Shown in pieces: positions 21,251-30,357 of a stretch of 64,000 bases of DNA. The stretch spans positions 81,442,501 to 81,506,500 of the forward strand of contig CM074858.1 of NCBI GenBank assembly GCA_037501455.1, written 5' to 3'. The notes below the pieces were generated by a model. It ran no database searches and was not told the DNA's origin. It saw only the letters and a list, made by a program, of their open reading frames with translations. Origin of the DNA: Lantana camara (taxonomy: Eukaryota > Streptophyta > Magnoliopsida > Lamiales > Verbenaceae). Made by a program: the position numbers and the translations under genes. Numbering within the stretch: position 1 is the stretch's first letter; every line of letters starts with the position of its first letter.

Positions 21251-24200
21251 TGTACCACCCGAGCTCAAGATACTACATCCCCCGCATCGAGAATCAACCC
21301 GCATATGAAATGGGTAATCCATACACGAGCTAACTCACGACGAACGGGGACAAACACACACGCAATGCTAGGCGAGACTAACCCTTAAACCACTCAATAA
21401 CTTAAAGATAACCAAAATCAGAGTAGAAACAACAAAGCGGAAGCATTAAACATCATATATCATTTACAGTGACCATTCAAGCTCCAAAAATAGAATATTT
21501 ACAACACTAACATGCCATCACGACTCAAACATGTACGCCTAAGTCATAAGTTATATACAATAGTCATAATTCTGAGTATGAGTGTGTAAGATACAAAATA
21601 AAAGAGCTAGAAGCAAATGCGAGACACACCGACTCGAGTTCCTACCTAACTCCTCTTAGACCTGCACAACACAACTGAAAATAATCTGGGTTTAGTCTAT
21701 AGGAGACTGGTGGGTATAAAACGACGCATAATAGATATTATCGCGGAAATTAAACACATACATGCTAGTCATAGTCCCGTGTGAAGTTTTATAACATTTT
21801 CCCAAGTGGGTAAAACAAAGAAAAGCATCAACGAGATTATAACTATCATTTTCAATTATTAGGTCATTCGTGAGCCCGGCAAGAGGGCATTGTCTGCACC
21901 CTACACCTCGTGTAATCATTATAAATTTATTAAGTTATCATACAAAATTCTTTTGCGCACATTCATTCGGTCATTCACAATCGTTCATATACAACTTTTT
22001 CCTCCGGGCGGTGGACGGGTTTGCAAGGCCCGACCACTTCATTCATTGACCAGTGGGGTTTCATGAGTTCCCCAAAGGTGCTTATCTTCCTTCCCTCACT
22101 AATCCTATAGTGAGGTCCGGACTCTATAAATTGGTGGAACTAGTGTACGGGTTCACCATCAGAGCTTCCCCGGATAGCCACGTACAGTAAGTCCCAGGGC
22201 CCCCATTCGTGCATTCATTCAACTCGCCAAACATTAGGTAGGGATTCAAGAAGGGCTATACGTTCAAAATTATTTACTCTAAAAGACTTGATATATTTAT
22301 ATATAATAATTTTGATTTAAATCTTTTGTACATTGGGATGTATATATCGGGTCAAGTAACTATTAGTAGAGAAACCCACCTTAAAAGACAAAAGAACCGA
22401 CAAAGAACACTCGCCTCCGACTGGACCCGAATCTGTGCAAAGCAAGTGAAGTGAGACTAAAAATGACCAATTACGACGCATGGCGATGCAATGTTCATGG
22501 TATGAAGTTCATAAGACATGTAATCATGTCATGAAGATGTTCTTATGTACTATTAATGTCACATAAGCACATAATCGAGCAATTCATTCAATATACGGAA
22601 GAACCGTATTCATTCATAATCATATATTCAATCAAGGTTCATATCAAGTCACGTTCGTATCACGGAATCACATTACACGTATTTAAGACAACCAATTCGT
22701 AATAAAAAAGATAGCACATCCATGATCATTCAATATACGAGTCATTAACAAAATTAAAACAAGGTTAAGGCATAACTGAAACAAGATTAACAAAATAATT
22801 AACACACAAACGAATTAAAGGATACAGGGGGGTAACGGGGGTTACCCCCTCCAGGGTCATCTTCATTAACGCCCGTTAAGAAGGTCAGGCGCTCCATTCT
22901 TGGTGTTAACGGGGCTTTACCATTCTCCAGTTCATTTGGGGTAACGGGCGTTACCCTAGGCAGTAGCTCAATGTTGGCGAAGGCATGGAGGTAACGGGCG
23001 TTACCTCCTTTCAGTGCAGACGGGGTAACGGGTGTTACCCCTGGAAGACGAACCTCCCCTGTATTCTTTCTTCTTCTTCTCCAACGGTGAAAATTTCCAT
23101 GAACACCAAACCCCTATTCAAAAGCTAAGAAAAGGCAAGGAATCCAATACTCCAATAGCACCAAATGATCACATAATCAAGGCTAATCAAAATACACTCA
23201 TGCTTGATCAAGAATCTAAGAAAAAGAAAGGAAAAGGAATGATCAAGGAATTCATCTTCAAGCTCAAGAAACCAAATCTATTAATGGTGGATCATTCAAT
23301 GGCCAACTACTATTAAAAGTAAGTTCATAAATACAATAAGGAGTAGAAATTGATCAATAAACATGATTCCAATCAACCAAAACTCCAAGGAATGAAAATG
23401 ATCAAGAATTTATCCAATAACTATTCAATCATTTCTTCAAAACATGATCAAAACTCCATGAAAATTTGCAAATCATAGCTTCAAATAACTACAAGGAAGT
23501 GCTAATCATAAATACATGCTCGCCTTCCGGATTGGTGGGGGTTGGAAGAAGTTATGAGCTCAAATGATAGGGATGATGAACAGTGGCGAGATGGGGTTTT
23601 CCTTCCTTGACTTTAGCTGAAATTTTCTCTCTTCTTTGTGTGAGAAATGAAATGAGGGAGTAAGGATCAGCTAGGGTTCAAGTGCTGAGCTTTTGGGTCC
23701 AAAGTTTACTTAATTTTGTTAAGTATGGAGTTAACTATGGTTAAAATGGCTAAGTGTGGCAAATCTGCGAATAAGCCTTGCTTCGGTTGAATTTCAGAGT
23801 GTCAAACGGGATTAGAAAAATAGGAGGATTAGTTCATTGAACCTGAATCGTCGATACGAGTCCAACAAAGTTGACAGAACTTAAATCCGAGTTCTCGAGC
23901 CTAAGATATCACACTCGGAACTGAAGGTATGCTAGTTGCTCGTTAGCCCCCGTTTTGGTCCCAAAACTCAAAATAAATTCAAAACTCAAACAAACGAATC
24001 CGAAAATATAAAACGAACATATATACACATTCATAACACGTATATCTCCATCATATTAAATTTCCATGAAATTTCTAATTCAAATCATGTAGAAACGGCA
24101 CACAAACATATCACTTAAGTGCATATTGTTCAAGAATTCATATAAATTCAATTCAAATAATTCAAATATTCAAGAATTTCAAATAATAAGAAAATTAAAT

Positions 24201-24288
24201 CATATAATTATATAATTATAATAATTTAAATACGTAAATAGTGAGCACACAAGTTATACCTGAACGACCGAAATATCGGGGCGTCACA
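21251..24288 (-). repeat. Element E 3' LTR
   Basis: On the minus strand it starts TGTGACGCCCCGATATTTCG at 24288 and ends GGGTGGTACA at 21251. It carries a palindrome cluster (22827-23042), a donor-like AAGGTGGG near 22382, a CCAGTCTCCTATAGACTAAA hairpin near 21710 and the terminal ATGCGGGGGATGTAG block. About 21250-21420 on the plus strand reads as the reverse of the conserved LTR terminus. No gene is supported within it. Confidence 0.85.
22827..23042. repeat. Palindrome cluster in LTR E (GTAACGGGCGTTAC type)
   Basis: Six dyads with the core GTAACGGGCGTTAC or a close variant stand at about 22827-22850, 22866-22879, 22905-22920, 22938-22956, 22989-23006 and 23022-23042. The units with complete arms are near perfect, and flanking bases extend the symmetry (GGGG...CCCC). 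Confidence 0.88.
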
Positions 24289-24306
24289 ACCTCTCCCCCT
24301 TAAAAG
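24289..24306 (-). other. Polypurine tract of element E
   Basis: Read on the minus strand it is TTTTAAGGGGGAGAGGTT, directly before the LTR start. The same AAGGGGGAGA precedes LTR A at 1050. Confidence 0.85.
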
Positions 24307-24321
24307 AATCCATCCTCGGAT

Positions 24322-25455
24322 TCACTGATTATCCGAAAACAACTCGGGGTGGGATTTCCTTATTTTATCCTCCGTCTCCCACGTAGCTTCCTCCATTTTA
24401 TCACTTCTCCATAAGACTTTAACTAGTGGGATCTGCCGATTTTTGAGTTCTTGAAATTTCCGATCCATAATCTTAACCGGTTTTTGAATGAAGGTGAGGT
24501 TAGGTTCAAGTTCCACCTCTTCAATGGGTAGGATCTCGGACTCATCCAGGTAATACTTCCATAGTTGAGAAACATGAAATACGTTGTGAATTCCGGTCAA
24601 ACTCGGAGGTAGATCCAAACGATAGGTTATATCCCCGATCTTCTCAAGAATCTCAAATGGGCCTAATTAACGAGGATTTAATTTCCCTCCTTTTCTAATC
24701 CTTGCGAACCCTTTTCTTGGAGAAGTCTTTAAGAAGACTCTATCTCCTATTTCTAACTCAAGATCCATTCTTCGTCGATCAGCATAGCTCTTTTGTCGAT
24801 CTTGAGCTGCTTTCATCCGTTGTTGAATCAACTGGACCTTATTAATCGCCTCTTGCACAACCTTAGAGGGATTTTCCTTTTTCTCCCCTCTTTTCACTCC
24901 TTCCTGCTTGGTCCAATTCCATTCTTCTAAGTCGAAGAACAACGGAGATCGACACTTTTTTCCATAGAGAGCTTCATAGGGTACCATTCCTATCGAAGCT
25001 TGGTAGCTCTTGTTATAAGCAAATTCGATCAACGGCAACTACTCATTCCAAGAGCTCTAGAAGTCCAAAGCATACGCTCTTAGCATATCCTCTAAATACT
25101 TGATCAACCGTTCAAATTGCCCGTCCGTCTGAGGATGAAAAGCGATGCTGAAATGAAGCTTCGATCCCATATTCCTTTGCAACTCTTGCCAAAATCGGAA
25201 GGTAAACCTCGGGTCTTGATGGGATACAAAACTCACCGACACTCCATGAAGTCGAACAATCTCATCACAATATTTCTTAGCCAGTTTCGTCACTTTATCG
25301 GACATCCGAATAGCAAGGAAATGAGCCGACTTTGTCAACCGATGCATGATCACCCAAATTCCATTAAAACCACCTTTCACTCGTGGAAGACCCGAAACAA
25401 AATCCATTGCCACTTGTTGCCATTTTCGTTCGGGGATAGGTAGCGGTTAAAGTAG
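24322..25455 (-). pseudogene. Element E pol remnant: integrase and chromodomain-like tail
   Basis: Three collinear fragments (25413-25057, 25038-24667, 24618-24322) encode the integrase core, linker and chromodomain-like tail. Stops at about 25057 and 24667 and a frame change around 24640 separate them. The second catalytic aspartate is lost (VSHQDPRF where SDRDPRF is expected), although the glutamate remains (QFE). The fragment ends at 25455, where CACTA I begins; the missing upstream part continues at 55281. It is close to the element A tail and clearly non-functional. Confidence 0.9.
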
Positions 25456-25458
25456 CCC

Positions 25459-25740
25459 CACTACTAGAAAAAGGGGATTTCGTGAAGCCATATTGTGACG
25501 CTTTTGAAAAGGCGTCACAATATACAGCCTGTTGTGACGCTTTATATAGAAATGCCCAATTATGTATAATTTATTTTATATATTAAATTACTTATTAATA
25601 TAAATCAATAGTATTAAGACACTTTTATAATGAGCGTCATAATATGGTAGTGTTATCGGGACGCTCAATTAAAAGCGTCATAATAGATTACGTTTATCAT
25701 GACATTGTCAATTAAAAGTATCTTAATAGCTTAGAGTAAT
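25459..25740. repeat. CACTA I 5' terminal inverted repeat and subterminal array
   Basis: After the terminal repeat come copies of TTGTGACGCTTT and its reverse complement at about 25494, 25515, 25534, 25643, 25675 and 25700. The motif is the same as at the 3' end and in CACTA II, and is the likely TNPA binding site. Confidence 0.85.
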
Positions 25741-25833
25741 CATAAAATTATACTGGAGAGTCAGACCAAAATTGGCGGTTCCAGCTAAAAAAAAAGGAGG
25801 GAACAAATATGGAAGATTGAAAGTGCTTTAACC

Positions 25834-26081
25834 CTATAATTTTCTATTGCCCGTCTGAAAGATTGAGAACTTCAACTTTTCACCTATTTTGCAATTATCA
25901 GCTAAAAGAAGAAATTGGAGAGGACACCACTGCGGAGCAGCCAGCGATTCGTCACCTGGCTTCGCTTCCACCATTTTTGTCCGTCGACTTCGTTCCGAGA
26001 CCCATCTGCACCGCCACCGCCGATGATTGTGGACCTCCGCCGCCCGCCTCAACCGCCGCCGACTTCCTACTCTTGACTGTA
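25834..26081 (+). other. Possible leader exon near the 5' end of CACTA I
   Basis: A short open stretch rich in CCGCC and ACCGCC codons ends in a donor-like CTTGACTGTAAG at about 26076. It is GC-richer than its surroundings and resembles the first exon of a plant gene. It could be the leader of the transposase transcript or a captured host exon. No protein family is recognised, and element D inserted about 95 bp downstream. Confidence 0.4.
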
Positions 26082-26177
26082 AGAATTCACCACTATTCTT
26101 CTCCTTCTCCGTTCAATTAGAAACCAAGAGTAGATTTCACCCTTTTGGTTTTCGCCTATGGAGGAACTGATTGTTTT

Positions 26178-28819
26178 TGTAACACCCCGACTCACAGTCG
26201 GTACAGGTAAATTATGTGATTTAATATTATTTGCGTTTTAGATTATTTGTATAGGACTATTTTTGAATTATTTGAACTTATATGAATTATGTGAATGAAT
26301 GTTGCATGAGATTTATTCGTTTTAATTTGAGTTGGCCTTATTTGGACCCGTAATTGTTGAACCGAACCAACTTGAACCGGGAACCTTGAACCGAACCCGT
26401 GAACCGACCGGTCCAGCCTTAAAGGCTGAACCATTTTTCTCCTCCTTCTTTCACGTTCATTTTCAGCAACAACCAAGCCAAGCTAGAGCTTGAACCCCAA
26501 GTTGATCATTCCAACTTCCCAAGCCAATATCTCTCTCGTTTCTTTGTCTTTTCTCGAACTTAGGTATGTTTCTGAATCCCCTCGTCGTGCTCGTCGTTTC
26601 TATGGTTTAATTTCCGAGTTTGGAGTGAGTTTAGTGTGCCTTTGCTTCCTTACGTGAATGGTAAGGGTTAGCTATAAAATGTGAATACTTGCTCTTTGCT
26701 TGAGGTACTTGATCCCTAGCTTCATATATGAGTTATATAGGTTGTATGTGTTGCATTTATTGCATTTAATCCATGGTTAGTTGAGCATTTATGAATGATC
26801 ATGATTTTTGCTTGAATATTGCATTCCCTTGATCATGCCTTTTAATTCCGTTTTCTTGAGTTATTTGAGTGTTTATATGTCAAGCATGATTTATTTGAAT
26901 TGTTTGTGCATTTTGAGAAGTTGTGGCAATTTTAAGGGTTGAATTTTGGCCATTTTGGCAAAATTTTGAGCTTCCCCTGTTTCTGCAATGGAAATTCTGT
27001 TCCAGCTTTTCGAACCAGGCCGGAACGGCCGTTCCCGCCCAGTTTCAAACTGGGAACGACCGTTCCCAGGCCATTTACTGTTCATGCCGAGAGTGGGAAC
27101 GACCGTTCCCAGTTTGTACTGGGAACAGGAACGGCCGTTCCCATGGCCGGAACCCTTCTACTGGGTCAAATCCGCGAGGGTGGATTTTTTCCTTTGGAAA
27201 AATCCATGGGGGTGGATTTGAGGCAGTAGGTCTGGAAAAATCCGCGAGGGTGGATTTTTCCCTTTGGAAAAATCCATGGGGGTGGATTTTGCCACTTTTT
27301 CTCTTTGCCTTAATTATGCAATTTCATGACTTTAAATGCTTTTCTTTTGCATATTAATTGTTATAATTTGATTGCTTTGCATAATAAATTGTGAATAATT
27401 ATGTTATACTATGATTTGTGTATTATATGACTTAATTGTGATATTTTACATGTGAACATGAATCATGCATTTGGCCGAGCGTCTTCTTTGGTTCATATAG
27501 AGTCTAAGTCTTGGGCTTTCGTGTTTTCTTTTCAGAGGAGGTTCCAGTTGACGAGCCCGAGGCGTAGGTTGTTCACGTCGGCTCGCTTTTTGTCACGCAC
27601 AAGGTGAGGTTTAGGACTTTTATTAGCTAAGCGACCTAAAGCCTTATGTGATGTTTTCAGGCCGTGCATGTGACTATATATTATATATATAGATATGTAT
27701 GTGTTGATTAGAATATGATTATGATCTTGTGAACAACTTTGTTTTGGGAAAAGATATTATATAAGCATATGTAAGCTATGTTTTGGAAAAGGCTTTACAA
27801 ATCTGTTAGCGAGAGCGCCATGAAAGATTTGGCATATGATATGATTTGTGTTTGTGGATCCAAGGAGCTATGGGTAAGGAACCCTCGGGACAGTTCGGGC
27901 CGTCGAGCTTCGGCCTGTGCGTAGTCTCCATCCGATATATCACACGCGACCCCTGGGAGTTTGGGAAGGTGTGATATTTCGATGCCTTCGGCGTAAAAAC
28001 CGGGGAGGGCACGATGTGGGTTCGCTACCCCTCGTGAGTCTGTTTATGTATGGATGGTTAGGGCCGCCGGTGGCTCTTCCATCATTGGTGTAGAGGTTGA
28101 TATGTATGATTTCCGTTTTGTTTGTTCTGAGGAGTAAAGGTTGGAAGCTCGTTCTCGCCGAGCATTATGTATGTTGTGTATGTTTGAGAAGTATGAATCG
28201 GGATAGTGTTTATGAAATGTTCTAAAGTATATGTATATGTTTTGGAAAGTTTTAGTTTGTAAAACCTATTCCGGTTCATAATATCACCCTTTGCTTTGTG
28301 CTCTGCTTTATATATATATCGGGTGTGGGTGTGCGTTAGCCCCCTCACTCAGTCAGTTGACTGACTCCTCGTTTACTCTTTTAGTTGCAGGTTTTGGGAG
28401 CGTGAGCTAGGCGGAGAAGTGTGTCTTCTGTTGCACTTGTCAGTCTAGGTCTCGTTAGGTGCATTTACATACCTGCACTTTATTATTTTGTAGTTGTATA
28501 GTTATGATTTGTATATACTTACTTACTATTTTGTTCAAGCCGGGATGGCTTTTGTACAGGATGTGTTGGTACTTATACGTAAATACTATATGGATAGGTG
28601 TGTGTTGGTACCTATATATATATATATGTGATGTTTTGCTTGTGGCTTTTATTTATTCGCTTCCGCATACTCTGATTCTGTTTGGTTTAGCTCCGCCTAG
28701 TCTAGAGTGTGTGTTTGGTCTCCTGTTCGCTATGATTCGGATTCGGGTGCGGACATTCCATTTCGTATTCGGGTTCGGATTATGGTGCGGGGGATGTGGC
28801 CCTACGTGTGGGTGCTACA
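26178..28819 (+). repeat. Element D 5' LTR
   Basis: It runs TGTAACACCCCGACTC to GGGTGCTACA. In order it shows two palindrome types, GCCGAGCGTC with GAGTCTAAGTC (27474-27510), donor-like AAGGTGAGG (27600), a GGTAAGGAACCCTCGGGAC block (27871), the CAGTCAGTTGACTGACT hairpin (28351) and acceptor-like TTGCAGG (28385). Confidence 0.93.
27019..27290. repeat. Two palindrome types side by side in LTR D
   Basis: Four units of GGGAACGRCCGTTCCC (about 27021, 27051, 27094 and 27128) are followed by four units of AAATCCRNGNGGGTGGATTT (about 27168, 27199, 27237 and 27268). The first type is also in LTR F and the second in LTR C. The second D LTR repeats them at about 38248-38519. Confidence 0.9.
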
Positions 28820-28827
28820 TCCTTAAG

Positions 28828-28840
28828 TGGTATCAGAGCG
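28828..28840 (+). other. Primer-binding site of element D
   Basis: TGGTATCAGAGCG begins 8 bp after the LTR end TGCTACA and matches initiator-Met tRNA. Confidence 0.92.
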
Positions 28841-29059
28841 CGGTTGCCAAACCGGGCTCTAGTGTCGTGTGGGTCTGTGTAGGTCGTACGGCTTAGGACA
28901 CCGTGATTGTGTGATCGGGTGTAAATGTGCATGTATGATTTGAGTATGTGATTACTTGACTAATTGATTACTTGATTACTTGATTATTTTCTTAAATTGT
29001 ATACATATTCATACACTAATTCACATGCATCCATATTGCTTGAATTTGTGAATTTCAGG

Positions 29060-30352
29060 ATGCCTCCAAGGAGACATAACAATCGTGAACGAACCCCCGA
29101 TTTGAATGAACCGGCTCCACATAACGCACCTCCGCCACCACCTATGAACGCGGAGAATATTGTTCAAGCCCTACTCAATCAACTCCAAAACAATCAAAGG
29201 GGTAATGCAAATCCAGGTGAAGGACAAGATATTTCCGCCGTATATAGGGACTTCCGGAACAACAACCCTCCAAAGTGGTATGGAGGTGATGATATCAAGG
29301 CGGAAGAGTGGTTGTCTGAGATCCAAGGTATATCGGAGATATGTCCAGGGACTTTCCAGGACAAGGCTATTTGCACGGGGCGTATTATTCAAGGGCCAGC
29401 GGCTATTTGGCTTAGGAGTGTGAGATCCAAGCTTGAGAGAATGGGTATGGAATTCAACTGGGAGACGTTTGTGCAGGAATTCCATGAGAAATATATCCCT
29501 CATAGTGCACAAGAACGTCGCCTCCAAGAGTTCACAAATTTGAGGCAAGGAAATCGGACGGTGGAGGGTTATATTTTGGAGTTTGAGAGGTTAGCTCCGT
29601 ATGCCACTCACATTACCGACCATGATGATCATAAGGCCCGAGCGTTTCTTCATGGACTTCGTCGGGATATTCAAGAAGCTTTACAGGCTGCCAATGTGAG
29701 TACTTGGGCCAAAGTTACAAAAAGGGCAATTCAAGTTGAGGCCCAAATGGCTCGGTTGAAGCCTCCACCTTTCTCTTCGACTCGAGGATCGGGATCAGGT
29801 TCTGGATTGGGTAAGAGGCCCATTTCTTATGCTCCACGAGCTCCTGTCCCACCGGCTTTTCGTCCCCAGGGTTTAGGGAACAAAAAGCCCCGTATTACCG
29901 GTCCCGTAGCACCTCCTGTTGCTCCAGTTCGACCGGCTCCAGCTCAGGGACCACCCGTTTGTTCTCATTGTCAGGGGAGACATCCAGTGGAGAAGTGTTG
30001 GAAGCTTCTGGGCAAATGTTATGCGTGCGGGTCTTCTGATCACTTAATTGATGCTTGCCCGAATAGGAGACCGGTTGTGCAGGCTCGAGTGTTTGCTCTG
30101 GAGGGAGAGGAGGAAGCTGCTGATGTCGACCCAAACGCCGTGATAGAAGGTACAATAAACATTCATGGCATATCACTACATGCATTGTTTGATCCCGGGG
30201 CTACGCATTCATTTATTTCCCGGGATATTGTTGCTTCTTTGCCATTACTTGATGAATTATCTGCGCATGTGTATGTGGTGAATACTCCTTTGGGAGGATC
30301 TTTGGAAGCTGACAGGGTGTTCAGGGAGTGTCCGGTGGTGTTTGAGGGCTGA
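29060..30352 (+). CDS. Element D gag and protease, ends at an in-frame TGA
   Basis: The true start is the ATG at 29060, just after an acceptor-like TTTCAGG; the frame is open upstream to 28997 without an ATG. It encodes a proline-rich N-terminus, a Gag domain (about residues 60-240), a basic linker, a full CCHC knuckle (CYACGSSDHLIDAC) and an aspartic protease whose active site reads D-P-G at residue 378, as in element C. The frame stops at TGA (30350-30352), one codon before the GTTTT duplication of insertion I. Without I, the same frame would continue into pol at 34224. The stop is therefore a separate lesion or a recoding site; a lesion is more likely because C reads through here. Confidence 0.88.
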   Translation: MPPRRHNNRERTPDLNEPAPHNAPPPPPMNAENIVQALLNQLQNNQRGNANPGEGQDISAVYRDFRNNNPPKWYGGDDIKAEEWLSEIQGISEICPGTFQDKAICTGRIIQGPAAIWLRSVRSKLERMGMEFNWETFVQEFHEKYIPHSAQERRLQEFTNLRQGNRTVEGYILEFERLAPYATHITDHDDHKARAFLHGLRRDIQEALQAANVSTWAKVTKRAIQVEAQMARLKPPPFSSTRGSGSGSGLGKRPISYAPRAPVPPAFRPQGLGNKKPRITGPVAPPVAPVRPAPAQGPPVCSHCQGRHPVEKCWKLLGKCYACGSSDHLIDACPNRRPVVQARVFALEGEEEAADVDPNAVIEGTINIHGISLHALFDPGATHSFISRDIVASLPLLDELSAHVYVVNTPLGGSLEADRVFRECPVVFEG

Positions 30353-30357
30353 GTTTT
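30353..30357. other. Target duplication of insertion I, left copy
   Basis: GTTTT here and at 34219-34223 flanks insertion I. Element D itself is flanked by the same five bases. Confidence 0.85.

Noticed and set aside
25834..26120. A host gene start at 25.8-26.1 kb
   Set aside because: It lies inside CACTA I, the frame has no recognisable domain, and no downstream exon can be tied to it.
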